From Gaiellasilicea sp963850995 (GTDB lineage: Bacteria; Actinomycetota; Thermoleophilia; Gaiellales; Gaiellaceae): DNA of 64,000 bases. The first letter of the stretch is position 1, and the number at the start of each line of letters is the position of its first letter. The notes under the pieces are model-generated. The model was not told the DNA's origin and did not search any database. It saw only the letters and a program-made list of their open reading frames with translations. The stretch covers positions 434,001-498,000 of the forward strand of contig CAWKNQ010000013.1 in the NCBI GenBank assembly GCA_963850995.1. Reading direction: 5' to 3'. Below, one piece after another: positions 17,161 through 26,280 of this stretch. The translations under genes and the position numbers were made by a program.

Positions 17161-17460
17161 CTAGACGGCGAGACGCTTGTAGAGCCGGTCGACCATCTCG
17201 GGCATCTGCTCGAGCCGGTCGGAGATCACGCGGAGCCGGTGCTCGCGGAAGTACTCGGGCTCGACGCCGAGTGCGGCAGCGAGCCGCGCGACGACATCCT
17301 CCGAGGGCACGGGCCTGTTCCCGTGCACAAGGTGGTTGAGGTAGCCCGCGGAGAGCCCGGTCTTGGCGGCCAGCCCGCGGTAGGTGAGGCCGGATTCACC
17401 CATCAGGCGCTCGATAGTCGCGCCGAAACTCTCCTCGCTGTACTTGCGCTTTCGTGGCAT
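17161..17460 (-). CDS. XRE-family helix-turn-helix regulator
   Basis: 99 residues from the ATG at 17460 (PRKRKYSEESFGATIERLM). The helix-turn-helix is GLTYRGLAAKTGLSAGYLNH followed by LVHGNRPVPSEDVVARLAAA, then a short C-terminal helix region ending RLYKRLAV. An earlier in-frame start at 17478 would overlap proS more. The start overlaps the proS stop (TGATG), so it is probably made from the proS transcript. Target unknown. Confidence 0.75.
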   Translation of the reverse strand: MPRKRKYSEESFGATIERLMGESGLTYRGLAAKTGLSAGYLNHLVHGNRPVPSEDVVARLAAALGVEPEYFREHRLRVISDRLEQMPEMVDRLYKRLAV

Positions 17461-19140
17461 CAACGACCGACTACCCATTTTGCGAGGTCCAAACTCGCAA
17501 GACGGGTCTCTTCGCCGCTCGTGCGGTCTCTCACGTCCACTGCGCCGTCCTCGAGCGTTTTCTTGCCGACGACGATGCGGAGCGGCGCCCCGAAGAGATC
17601 GGCGTCCGCGAACTTCTCACCCGGCCGCTGCTCGCGGTCGTCCAGGAGGACGGCTCGACCGGCCGCGTCGAGCTCGGCGGCGATTCGCTCGGCAGTGTCC
17701 GCAAGCTCGGCGGAGCCCGCGTCCAGCGAGACGACCTCGACGTCGTAAGGTGCGAGCTCACGGGGCCAGACGATCGCGTTCTCCTCGCTCCCCTGCTCGA
17801 CCGCGGCGGCGACGATGCGACCGGGGCCGATCCCGTAGCACCCCATGACAACCGGCCGCTCCGCGCCGCTCTCGTCGAGCACGGTGGCGTCGAGCGGGAC
17901 GGAGTAGAACGTGCCGAGCTTGAAGATGTGGCCGACCTCGATCGCGGTCTGAAACCGGAGGGTGCCCCCGCACCGCGGGCAAGAGTCCCCCTCGCGCGCC
18001 TCGCGGAGGTCGGCGAAGGTCGCGGTGAAGTCACGGCCGTGCTCGACCCCGCGGAGGTGGAAGCCGGTTCGGTTCGCGCCGGCGACGAACTGTCCCTCGC
18101 GCAGCGCCTCGTCGGCGACGATCTCGCCGGCGAAGCCGACCGGGCCGAGGGAGCCGGGATCGGCGCCGAACGCGGTACGGATCTCCTCCTCGGTGGCGAG
18201 CCGTGCCTTCGGGATCGCGTGGCCGAGCTTCTCCTCGGAGAGGCGATCGTCGCCGCGCACGAGCGCCAGCACGACTGTGCCGTCCTCACGGGTCACGGGC
18301 ATTGCCTTCGACGTCGCGGCCTCGTCGATCCCGAGCAGCTCCGCAAGCGCTTCGATCGTCGCGATCCCGGGTGTCTCGATCTCCTCGGGCGCGTCAAGAC
18401 GCTCCGGAAACGACCGCGGCGGGCGGTACGCCGCTCGCGATCTCGAGATCGGCGGCGTAGTCGCCGCGCTCGCAAAGGACGAGCGTGTTCTCACCTGCGT
18501 CCGAAGGCGCCAGGAAGTCGATGCTCTCGCTCCCGCCCATCATCCCGCTCTCGGCCTGGACGTCGTACACCTGGAGACCGCAACGCTCGAAGATCCGGAG
18601 GTAGGCGCCCCGCTGGAGATCGAAGGAGCGATCGAGCCCCTCCTCATCGACGTCGAACGAGTAGGCGTCCTTCATGATGAACTCGCGCACGCGGAGGAGG
18701 CCTCCGCGCGGCCGCGGCTCGTCGCGGCCCTTGACTTGGAAGTGGTAGAGCATCTGCGGCAGCTGCCGGTACGACTGCAGCTCCCGGATGTGGAAGGTGA
18801 CCGTCTCCTCGTGGGAGAGCGGCAGCACGAACTCGCGCCCGCTCCGATCGCGGAGCTTGAAGAGCTGGGGAATCGCGTAGCGACCGGTCGTTTGCCAGAG
18901 CTCGGCGGGCGTCAGCACGGGCATCAGCATCTCCTGGCAGCCGATCCGGTCCATCTCCTCGCGGATGACCCCGACTGCGTGTTCGTGCACCTTCCAGCCG
19001 AGCGGCAGATAGCTCCACAACCCGCCGCTCACCTGGCGGATGTAGCCGCCGCGGACGAGCAGCTTGTGCGAACGCGACTCGGCATCTGCGGGGGCGTCGC
19101 GCAGGGTCGGCAGGAAGAGCTGGGACGCGCGATGGAGCAT
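17460..19140 (-). CDS. proS: Prolyl-tRNA synthetase, one frameshift
   Basis: The bacterial-type ProRS (about 560 residues joined). First frame: MLHRASQLFLPTLRDAPADA, SGGLWSYLPLGWKVHEHAVG, QEMLMPVLTPAELWQTTGRY, FVLPLSHEETVTF and REFIMKDAYSFDVDEEGLDR (class II motifs 1 and 2, and TPAELW). After one extra base near 18415 the second frame carries the YbaK-type editing insertion (ATSKAMPVTREDGTVVLALV), then GCYGIGPGRIVAAAVEQ (motif 3) and an anticodon-binding domain (PYDVEVVSL, AVLLDDREQRPGEKFADADL). An essential gene broken this way points to a sequence error. It overlaps the XRE gene. Confidence 0.9.
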
Positions 19141-19149
19141 CGCGTGAGA

Positions 19150-20283
19150 CTAATCGAGAGGGATCATGGAGGCTTCAGCCATGGCCAGCGCGGCCGGCTT
19201 CGCCATCTTCAGCCGCTTGGGGCGGCGCATGCCGGCCTCGATCCACAGGTCGATCTCGTGGAAGAGCTCGTCGATCAGGATGTCCGAGCTCACCTTCTTC
19301 AGCACGCGGCCGTGCGCGTAGATGAAGCCGACGTCGCGGCCGCCGGCGATCCCGAAGTCGGCGTCACCGGCCTCGCCCGGCCCGTTGACGGCGCAGCCCA
19401 TCACGGCGACCTCGAACGCCTGCGGGTAGTCCTTGAGACGCTCCTCGACGACGACCGCGAGCTTCTCGACGCCGACGTTGTCGCGGCCGCACGAGGGGCA
19501 CGAGATCATCACCGGGCCGCGCTCGCGCAGCCCGAGCGCCTTCAGGATCTCCCAGCAGGTCTCGACCTCCTTCACCGGGTCGGCGGTCAGCGAGACCCGG
19601 ATCGTGTCGCCGATCCCGTCGGCGAGCAGCGCCCCCATCCCGACGGCGCTCTTGATCGAGCCGGAGAAGGGCGTCCCCGCCTCGGTGACGCCGAGATGGA
19701 GCGGGTAGGGCACCCGCGCGGCCAGCATGCGGTAGGCGCGAATCATCGTCGGCACGTGTGTCGACTTGACCGAGATCTTGAAGTCGCGGTAGTCGAGCTT
19801 CTCGAGCAGCTCGACCTCCTCGATCGCGGCGGCGACGAGAGCCTCCGCCTGGTCGGTCTGCGCCAGCTCGTGCAGGTGCTTCGGCAGCGAGCCGGAGTTC
19901 GCGCCGATCCGCATCGGAATCCCGGCTTTCTTCGCGGCCGCGACGACCTGCTCGACCTTCTCCGGGCCGCCGATGTTGCCCGGGTTGATCCGGACCGCCG
20001 CGACGCCGGCGTCGATCGCTTTCAGGGCGAGGCTGGCGTTGAAGTGGATGTCCGCGATCACCGGGATCGGGCTGAGGCGGACGATCCGCGCCAGCGCCTC
20101 GGCGTCCTCCGTCTTCGGGACGGCGCAGCGCACGACCTCGCAGCCCGCGGAGACGAGCGCGGCGATCTGCGCCGTCGTCGCCTCGACGTCGCGCGTCGGC
20201 GTCAGCGTCATCGACTGGACGACGACCGGCGCACCGCCGCCGATCGCGACGTTGCCGACCTTGATCTGTACGTCCGACGCCAT
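19150..20283 (-). CDS. ispG: 4-hydroxy-3-methylbut-2-enyl-diphosphate synthase (flavodoxin or ferredoxin dependent)
   Basis: 377 residues. VVVQSMTLTPTRDVEATTAQ and PVIADIHFNASLALKAIDAG with RINPGNIGG form the TIM-barrel substrate site; C262 and C265 (ISCPSCGRDN) and C297 (MGCAVNGPGEA) bind the 4Fe-4S cluster. It converts ME-cPP to HMBPP in the non-mevalonate isoprenoid pathway. dxr of the same pathway is two genes away and uppS uses the product, so this stretch joins isoprenoid supply to lipid carrier synthesis. Gap to proS is 9 nt. Confidence 0.95.
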   Translation of the reverse strand: MASDVQIKVGNVAIGGGAPVVVQSMTLTPTRDVEATTAQIAALVSAGCEVVRCAVPKTEDAEALARIVRLSPIPVIADIHFNASLALKAIDAGVAAVRINPGNIGGPEKVEQVVAAAKKAGIPMRIGANSGSLPKHLHELAQTDQAEALVAAAIEEVELLEKLDYRDFKISVKSTHVPTMIRAYRMLAARVPYPLHLGVTEAGTPFSGSIKSAVGMGALLADGIGDTIRVSLTADPVKEVETCWEILKALGLRERGPVMISCPSCGRDNVGVEKLAVVVEERLKDYPQAFEVAVMGCAVNGPGEAGDADFGIAGGRDVGFIYAHGRVLKKVSSDILIDELFHEIDLWIEAGMRRPKRLKMAKPAALAMAEASMIPLD

Positions 20284-20301
20284 CGCCGAAGGGTAGCGCC
20301 G

Positions 20302-21513
20302 CTAGTTCCCGAGCCTGCCTATGTCGTTGGAGAGGCCGATGAAGAAGAGCAACAGGACGACGGCGATCCCGACCGCGGAGGCGCGCTCGTAGACCTCGCG
20401 CGCGACCGCCTTGCCCCGTATCCCCTCGATGAGCGAGAAGGCAATGTGGCCGCCGTCGAGCGGCAGCAGCGGCAGCAGATTGAGGAGCGCGAGCGAGAGG
20501 CTGATCAGCCCGAGCACCCACAGGTACGTGTCGGCGCCCTGCTGGACCGCCTGGGACGAGCCGTGCACGATGCCGACGGGGCTGGAGATCTCGTCGCGGC
20601 CGTCGCCGGTGACCAGGCGGCCGACCGAAGCTCCGATCTCCTTCGTGACGAGGCCCGTGACGCGAACCGCCTCGACGGTCGAGTCGACCGGCCCGAGCCC
20701 TTCGCCGCGGAGGACGAAGCCGAGCCGGTACGCGCCGTCCGTCTCCTCCGGCCTGGTCGGCCCCAGTGTGACGGTCTCCCCACCGCGATCGACGACGACC
20801 GTGAGCGGCCGGCCTCCCGAGCTCGAGATCGCCGCCGCGATCTCGTCCGCTCCGACCGGGACGCCGCCAATGGAGACGATCTCGTCCCCGGGCTGGAGCC
20901 CCATCGACGCGGCGGGCGTGTCCGCGACGACGTCGTCGACGGTGCGGGTGGCTTGTCCACCCCCGATCGTGAAGAGGATCGCGAAGAGGATGACGGCGAG
21001 GAGAAGGTTCGCGCCGGGCCCGGCGAAGATCACGGCGACGCGCTTCCACGTCTTCGCGCGCCAGTACGCGTCCGGCGCCAGTGCGTCCTGCACCTCGCTG
21101 AGCCCGCGCTCGGCCGACTTCCCGGCGGCAACGGAGAGAGGTGTGCCCTCCAGCGCAGCGGCAACCTGCTCGGTTGCCTGGCTCGCGCCGGCGTAGTCGC
21201 TCTCCTCGAGCCGCTGGCGGAGGTCGCCGACGGGACGGCGCAGCGACGGTCTCTCGTCGAGCGCCCGGCCGAAGTGGAGGTCGAGGTCGCCCGCGGCCGG
21301 GCGGTGCATGCCGGGAATCTTGACGTAGCCGCCGAGCGGGATCGAGCCGATCCCGTACTCGATCCCGTTTCGCTTCGTCTTCGCGAGCGCCGGCGGGAAG
21401 CCGATGTAGAACTTGCGCGGGTTCATCCCGACCGCACGGGCGACGAAGAAGTGCCCGGCCTCGTGGACGAGGATCAGGAAGCCGAGGCCGAGGATCGAGA
21501 CCAAGATGCTCAT
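20302..21513 (-). CDS. rseP: Site-2 membrane metalloprotease, RseP type
   Basis: 403 residues. The zinc motif HEAGH (H17-H21) lies in the first membrane helix (ILGLGFLILVHEAGHFF). MNPRKFYIGFPPALAKTKRN and IPLGGYVKIPG follow. A PDZ domain covers roughly 190-270 (GLQPGDEIVSIGGVPVGADE), and LALLNLLPLLPLDGGHIAFS has the third metal ligand. A longer-than-usual charged insertion (about residues 65-135) precedes the second helix. It cleaves membrane-anchored anti-sigma factors or signal peptide remnants. It overlaps dxr by 4 nt, the usual position of this gene. Confidence 0.92.
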   Translation of the reverse strand: MSILVSILGLGFLILVHEAGHFFVARAVGMNPRKFYIGFPPALAKTKRNGIEYGIGSIPLGGYVKIPGMHRPAAGDLDLHFGRALDERPSLRRPVGDLRQRLEESDYAGASQATEQVAAALEGTPLSVAAGKSAERGLSEVQDALAPDAYWRAKTWKRVAVIFAGPGANLLLAVILFAILFTIGGGQATRTVDDVVADTPAASMGLQPGDEIVSIGGVPVGADEIAAAISSSGGRPLTVVVDRGGETVTLGPTRPEETDGAYRLGFVLRGEGLGPVDSTVEAVRVTGLVTKEIGASVGRLVTGDGRDEISSPVGIVHGSSQAVQQGADTYLWVLGLISLSLALLNLLPLLPLDGGHIAFSLIEGIRGKAVAREVYERASAVGIAVVLLLFFIGLSNDIGRLGN

Positions 21514-22592
21514 GCGACCGGAACCCCCCGCTCCGCAAGCCGGCGCGCCTCCGAGTCCGCTTCGACGAGCTCCGCGAGATCACGCGCCGCACCGCCGCCT
21601 GCGGCGCTGAGCGCGTCCTCGACGACCTCGGCGATGCCGAGGAACGGCAGCCTCCCCTCGAGAAACGCGGCGACGGCGACTTCGTTGGCGGCGTTGTAGA
21701 CGGCGGGATAGGTCCCGCCGGCCTCCCCCGCGTGCCGGGCCATCGTGAGCAGAGGGAACGTCTCCAGGTCGGGTGCCTCGAACTCGAGCGTCAGCCCGGA
21801 GGCGAGATCGAGCTGCGGCACCTCGGTGGCCGCCCGGTCCGGATAGGTCAGCGCGAAGGAGATCGGCACGGTCATGTCCGGATACCCGAGATGGGCGAGC
21901 GCGGCGCCGTCGCGGAAGCGGACGAGCGCGTGCACGACCGAGCTCGGATGGACGACGACCTCGATCCGCTCGTACGGCACGCCGAAGAGGACGTGCGCTT
22001 CGAGCAGCTCGAGCCCCTTGTTGGCGAGGGTCGCCGAGTCGACGGTGATCTTCGGCCCCATGCTCCAGGTGGGATGCGCCAACGCATCCTCGACGCCGAC
22101 GTCCGCGAGCTCGGCGCGCGTGCGGCCGCGAAACGGGCCGCCCGAGGCGGTGAGGACGAGCGACTCGATGCTCTCGGCGGCGCGATTCTCCAGGCACTGG
22201 AAGATCGCGCTGTGCTCGGAGTCGACCGGGAGCAGCAGACCGCCTCCGCGCTCCCTCGCCGCGAGGGCGAGCTCGCCGGCGGCGACGAGGCTCTCCTTGT
22301 TCGCGAGCGCCAGCGTGATCCCCCGCTCGAGCGCCCACAACGTGGCGTCGATGCCGGCGAACCCGACGACCGCGTTCAGGACGACGTCCGGCTCCGACCG
22401 CTCGAGCAGCTGGGTCAGATCGCCGGCGACCTGCGTGTGCGTCACGCCGTGCTCGGCCGCGAGCAGGATGAGGTCCGTCGATCCCGACGCGAGCGCGCAG
22501 AGCTCGAGCTCCGGGTTCCGTTCGACGACCTCGATCGCCTGCCGGCCGATCGAGCCGGTGGCGCCGAGCAATGCGATCCGTTTCACGGTCAC
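21510..22592 (-). CDS. dxr: 1-deoxy-D-xylulose-5-phosphate reductoisomerase
   Basis: 360 residues. NADPH site GATGSIG (G10-G16), ALANKESLVAAGELALAARE, LLPVDSEHSAIFQCLE, LTASGGPFRGRTRAEL, THPTWSMGPKITVDSATLAN-type block and GAALAHLGYPDMTVPISFAL near the end, all as in Dxr. It makes MEP from DXP with divalent metal, the committed step of the non-mevalonate pathway. Length is slightly short but complete. Confidence 0.95.
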   Translation of the reverse strand: MTVKRIALLGATGSIGRQAIEVVERNPELELCALASGSTDLILLAAEHGVTHTQVAGDLTQLLERSEPDVVLNAVVGFAGIDATLWALERGITLALANKESLVAAGELALAARERGGGLLLPVDSEHSAIFQCLENRAAESIESLVLTASGGPFRGRTRAELADVGVEDALAHPTWSMGPKITVDSATLANKGLELLEAHVLFGVPYERIEVVVHPSSVVHALVRFRDGAALAHLGYPDMTVPISFALTYPDRAATEVPQLDLASGLTLEFEAPDLETFPLLTMARHAGEAGGTYPAVYNAANEVAVAAFLEGRLPFLGIAEVVEDALSAAGGGAARDLAELVEADSEARRLAERGVPVA

Positions 22593-22616
22593 AGTGTGCC
22601 CGAAGGGCCTCTCGCC

Positions 22617-23417
22617 CTACGCGGTGACGCCGACCGCCAGGATGACGTAGTAGGCGGCGACCGAGGCAAAGAGCAGCGAGTCGGTCCGATCGAGCATGCC
22701 GCCGTGGCCGCCGAGCAGCTGGCCGGAGTCCTTCACCTGCAGGTCGCGCTTCAGGGCCGACTCGAAGAGGTCGCCCGCCGCGCCGGCCAGCGCGATCGCC
22801 GCCCCGAGCACGATCGACTCCGGGATCGTGAGGAAGTCCTGCTCGTAGAGCGCGAAGAATGCAACCGCGATCGCCGCTGCGGTGCCGGCGACGAAGCCCT
22901 CCCACGTCTTCCCGGGCGAGAGCGACGGCGCGAGCTTGTGCCGTCCGAGCAGCCGCCCGATGAGGTAGGCGGCGGTGTCGTCGGCGAAGACCGCGAGGAG
23001 GAGCGTGAAGACGACGAGCCTGCCGTGCTCGGGGATGTCCCGCAGGAGCAGGAGATGGGCCACGCCGAGCGCGATCCAGGCGGTCCCGAGGATGGTGGTG
23101 CTCATCGTCACCGTCGCCGTCTGACGCGTCTCGGCGATTCCGTAGAGCAGGAAGGCGAGGAGGAGCGTGAGCATGAAGCCGCCGACCATCCACTCGGCGC
23201 CGCCGAGCTCCGCGCCGAGCAGGGTCGCGATCGCGCCGACGTAGCCCGCAAGCACCAGCGGACGCAGGCCGCGGGCCATCACGTAGAACTCGTGGAGCGC
23301 GAGCAACGCCACCACGGCGGCGAGCCCGAAGAGCCACCACCCGCCCAGGTAGACGAGCCACAGGACCACCGGCACCCCGACGACGGTGACGAGGACCCGC
23401 GAGAGGAAGGGATTCAT
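22617..23417 (-). CDS. cdsA: Phosphatidate cytidylyltransferase
   Basis: 266 residues with about seven membrane segments and the CTP-transferase signature near the end: ALAGAAGDLFESALKRDLQV followed by KDSGQLLGGHGGMLDRTDSL. It makes CDP-diacylglycerol for phospholipid synthesis at the inner membrane. Its start overlaps the uppS stop by 4 nt. Clear family match. Confidence 0.92.
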   Translation of the reverse strand: MNPFLSRVLVTVVGVPVVLWLVYLGGWWLFGLAAVVALLALHEFYVMARGLRPLVLAGYVGAIATLLGAELGGAEWMVGGFMLTLLLAFLLYGIAETRQTATVTMSTTILGTAWIALGVAHLLLLRDIPEHGRLVVFTLLLAVFADDTAAYLIGRLLGRHKLAPSLSPGKTWEGFVAGTAAAIAVAFFALYEQDFLTIPESIVLGAAIALAGAAGDLFESALKRDLQVKDSGQLLGGHGGMLDRTDSLLFASVAAYYVILAVGVTA

Positions 23418-24070
23418 CGGCCGCCGAACCGTCGGCGCCTGGCGGCGTAGTCCGCCAGTGCCTGCCGCAGCTCCGCCGCGCCGAAATCGGGCCAGAGCGT
23501 CTCGACAAAGACGAGCTCGGCGTACGCGAGCTGCCAGAGGAGGAAGTTCGAAAGCCGGAGCTCGCCCGAGGTTCGGATCAGCAGATCGGGATCGGGGAGC
23601 TCGGGCGCGTACAGGTGGGCGGCGAGCACCTGCTCGTCCACGTCCGCCGGGGCCACCCCCGCTTCGAGGAGACGCCGCGCCGCCTCGACCAGCTCCGCCC
23701 TCCCGCCGTAGTCGAAGGCGATCCAGAGCAGGAGCCTGTCGTTCGCCGACGTCTCGTCCTCGAGCGCGGCCATTCGCTCGAGCAGGCCCCTCGGCACCCG
23801 GTCGCGGCGGCCGATGAAGCGCGTGCGGACTCCTTGCTTCGCCAGGTCGGGAAGCTCGCGCTCGATCGTCTCGCCGAAGATCTCCATCAGGTCGTCGACC
23901 TCGTCGGTCGGCCGCGCCCAGTTCTCGGTCGAAAAGGCGTACACCGCGAGCGACTCGACTCCGAGCTCGATCGCGGCCTCGACCGTGCGCCTGAGCGCGC
24001 GCGTTCCCTCGCGGTGACCGGCGGCGACGGGCAGTCCGCGCCGCTCCGCCCAGCGGCCGTTCCCGTCCAT
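23414..24070 (-). CDS. uppS: Isoprenyl transferase (undecaprenyl diphosphate synthase), 5' end uncertain
   Basis: From the ATG at 24070 the protein reads MDGNGRWAERRGLPVAAGHR, AVYAFSTENWARPTDEVDDL, RVPRGLLERMAALEDET-type core, LLLWIAFDYGGRAELVEAAR and DPDLLIRTSGELRLSNFLLW, all conserved UppS blocks with the catalytic Asp at residue 2 of this start. Homologs begin 15-25 residues earlier, and the frame does continue upstream (DLTKSTDLARSVAII) to the frr end, but with no ATG, GTG or TTG. A GGAGG lies at 24128-24132. Either a lost base or a rare start is involved. The enzyme makes the C55 lipid carrier for wall synthesis. Confidence 0.85.
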   Translation of the reverse strand: MDGNGRWAERRGLPVAAGHREGTRALRRTVEAAIELGVESLAVYAFSTENWARPTDEVDDLMEIFGETIERELPDLAKQGVRTRFIGRRDRVPRGLLERMAALEDETSANDRLLLWIAFDYGGRAELVEAARRLLEAGVAPADVDEQVLAAHLYAPELPDPDLLIRTSGELRLSNFLLWQLAYAELVFVETLWPDFGAAELRQALADYAARRRRFGGR

Positions 24071-24126
24071 GATGATCGCGACGCTGCGGGCGAGGTCGGT
24101 CGACTTGGTGAGGTCGGTGGCGACCT

Positions 24127-24690
24127 CTATACCTCCATGATTTCCGCTTCTTTGTGCTTCATGAGGTCGTCGATGGACTTCACATGCTCGTCGGTGAGCT
24201 TCTGCACCTGGTTCTCGCCGCGCCGTTCCTCGTCGTCGCCGACCTCGCCGTTCCGGACGAGCTCCTCGAGGTGCTTCATCACGTCCCGCCGCACGTTCCG
24301 GATCGCGATCTTGCCGTCCTCGCCGTAGCGGCGAACCAGCTTGACGAGCTCCTTGCGGCGCTCCTCCGTCAGCTGCGGGATGGGCAGGCGGATCAGCTTG
24401 CCGTCGTTCGAAGGAGTCAGGCCGAGGTCGGATTCCTGCACCGCCTTCTCGATCGCCTTGACCTGGGACGGGTCGAACGGCTGCACCGTGAGCAGGCGAG
24501 GCTCGGGAGCCCCGATCGTCGCCATGTTCTTCAACGGCGTCGGCGTGCCGTAGTAGTCGATCGTGATCCGGTCGAGGAGCGCCGCCGAAGCACGGCCCGT
24601 GCGGACGCCGTTGAACTCGGTCCGCGTCGTCTCGATCGACTTGTCCATCCGGCGCTTGGCGTCGTCCAGGAACTCCTCGATGGTCGGCAT
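24127..24690 (-). CDS. frr: Ribosome recycling factor
   Basis: 187 residues, the standard length. FLDDAKRRMDKSIETTRTEF, GVRTGRASAALLDRI, YYGTPTPLKNMATIGAPEPR, SDLGLTPSNDGKLIRLPIPQ and LTEERRKELVKLVRRYGEDG are the typical RRF blocks. It splits post-termination ribosomes with EF-G. It overlaps pyrH by 1 nt and belongs to the rpsB-tsf-pyrH-frr order found widely in bacteria. Confidence 0.97.
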   Translation of the reverse strand: MPTIEEFLDDAKRRMDKSIETTRTEFNGVRTGRASAALLDRITIDYYGTPTPLKNMATIGAPEPRLLTVQPFDPSQVKAIEKAVQESDLGLTPSNDGKLIRLPIPQLTEERRKELVKLVRRYGEDGKIAIRNVRRDVMKHLEELVRNGEVGDDEERRGENQVQKLTDEHVKSIDDLMKHKEAEIMEV

Positions 24691-25469
24691 CAGCTCTGGC
24701 TCTCCTTCTCGTCGATGGTCGAGATGATCGTCCCCACACGTTGTCCCGTCGCGACCCGGCGGATGTTGCCCTCGGCGAGCTCGAAGACGTGGATGGGCAG
24801 GCCGTTCTCCATGCAGAGCGAGAGCGCCGTCGTGTCCATCACGCGCAGGCCGCGCTCGATCGCCTCGAGGTGCGTCAACGCCGGGAGGAAGGTCGCCTCA
24901 GGCTCCGTGCGCGGATCGCCGTCGTAGACGCCCTTGGTCCCGCTCTTCGCCATCAGGATCGCGTCGGCGCCGATCTCGAGCGCGCGGAGAGCCGCGGCGG
25001 TGTCGGTCGTGAAGAACGGATTGCCCGTGCCGGCGGCGAAGATCACGATCCGGCCCTTCTCGAGGTGGCGGATTGCACGGCGGCGGATGTACGGCTCGGC
25101 GACCTCCGACACCTCCAGCGCCGAGAGGACCCGCGTGTCGGCGCCGATGCGCTCGAGTGCGTCCTGGAGCGCGACGGAGTTCAGCACCGTCGCGAGCATC
25201 CCCGCGTAGTCGGCCGTCGCCCGGTCCATGCCCTCGTTCGCGGCCGCCATCCCCCGGTAGATGTTGCCTCCGCCGACAACGATCGCGAGCTCGAGGCCCT
25301 CCGCCTGCACGTCGACGACCTCGCGCGCGAGGGAGGCCACCCGTTTGGGGTCGATCCCGTACTCGTGATCGCCCATCAGGGCCTCGCCCGAGAGCTTCAG
25401 CAGCACACGGCGGAACGCGGGAGCCGCGCCCGCAGGCGACCGCTCCAGCTCCTGTTGGGGCGTCGTCAC
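24690..25469 (-). CDS. pyrH: UMP kinase
   Basis: 259 residues, GTG start. RVLLKLSGEALMGD, LAIVVGGGNIYRGMAAANEG, MDRATADYAGMLATVLNSVA, ALEVSEVAEPYIRRRAIRHL and GNPFFTTDTAAALRALEIGA with KSGTKGVYDGDPR are the amino-acid-kinase-fold UMP kinase blocks. A 15-residue N-terminal tail precedes the core. It phosphorylates UMP to UDP. Spacing to tsf is 4 nt. Confidence 0.96.
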   Translation of the reverse strand: MTTPQQELERSPAGAAPAFRRVLLKLSGEALMGDHEYGIDPKRVASLAREVVDVQAEGLELAIVVGGGNIYRGMAAANEGMDRATADYAGMLATVLNSVALQDALERIGADTRVLSALEVSEVAEPYIRRRAIRHLEKGRIVIFAAGTGNPFFTTDTAAALRALEIGADAILMAKSGTKGVYDGDPRTEPEATFLPALTHLEAIERGLRVMDTTALSLCMENGLPIHVFELAEGNIRRVATGQRVGTIISTIDEKESQS

Positions 25470-25473
25470 GCGC

Positions 25474-26280
25474 CTATTCTGCGACAGACAGGCGCCTGAA
25501 CGCGACCACGCGTGCGCCTGCCTCGGAGAGCGCCTGGCCGACCGTCTTGGCCGAGTCGTGAATCCACGGCTGCTCGGTGAGCGCCCCGCCCGGCTGCGCC
25601 GCGTAGAAGCGCTTGGCGAGCATGCCCTCGACGATCTTCTCCTTCGCCTGCTCGGGCTTGCCTTCGAGCTCGTCCGAGTTGAGGTAGACCTGCCGCTCGG
25701 CCTCGACGGTCTCCGCGGGAACCTCGTCGCGCGTCGTCCATGCCGGCGCGGCGAACGCGATGTGCATCGCGAGCTGGCGCGCCAACTCCGCGTCGCCGCT
25801 CTCGAGCTTGACGAGGACGCCGATCTTGTTCGCCGGCGGATGGGTGTACGCGTTCAGCACCTCACCCTCGCCCTGCTCGTAGCGCTCGGCCCCGACGACG
25901 ACGATGTTCTCGCCCAGCTTCGCGGCGACGTCGATCCGGTCTTGCTCGACCGATTCGACGGCCTCCGGACCGCCCGCATGGACGGCTTCGAAGAGCCGCT
26001 TCGCGAACGCCTGGAACTCCTCGTTCTTGGAGACCGGCTCCGTCTCGCAGCCGAGCGCGACGATCGTCCCGTAGCCGTCCGCGATGCGATAGCCGACCAT
26101 GCCCTCGGTCGTCGCCCGGCCGGCGCGCTTCGCGGCCTGCGCCATTCCGCGCTCGCGGAGGATCGTGCGGGCGGCGTCGAGGTCGCCGTCCGTCTCTTCG
26201 AGCGCGCGCTTGCAGTCCATCATCGGCGCGCCGGTGAGGTCGCGGAGCTCCTTGACGAGTGATGCAGTGATCGTGGTCAC
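25474..26280 (-). CDS. tsf: Elongation factor Ts
   Basis: 268 residues from the GTG at 26280 (TITASLVKELRDLTGAPMMD). The UBA-like start CKRALEETDGDLDAARTILR, EGMVGYRIADGYGTIVALGC, ETEPVSKNEEFQAFAKRLFE and LARQLAMHIAFAAPAW are typical of EF-Ts, the nucleotide exchange factor of EF-Tu. In the sequence as given, the frame runs on from rpsB with no stop. The GTG overlapping a TGA in the corrected rpsB frame (GTGACC) shows the true gene border. Confidence 0.95.
   Translation of the reverse strand: MTTITASLVKELRDLTGAPMMDCKRALEETDGDLDAARTILRERGMAQAAKRAGRATTEGMVGYRIADGYGTIVALGCETEPVSKNEEFQAFAKRLFEAVHAGGPEAVESVEQDRIDVAAKLGENIVVVGAERYEQGEGEVLNAYTHPPANKIGVLVKLESGDAELARQLAMHIAFAAPAWTTRDEVPAETVEAERQVYLNSDELEGKPEQAKEKIVEGMLAKRFYAAQPGGALTEQPWIHDSAKTVGQALSEAGARVVAFRRLSVAE

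Noticed and set aside
17962..21699. Very long plus-strand open frame (about 1245 codons) opposite proS, ispG and rseP
   Set aside because: It is a GC-rich antisense shadow of genuine genes with clear family motifs; its translation is low-complexity and shows no domain.
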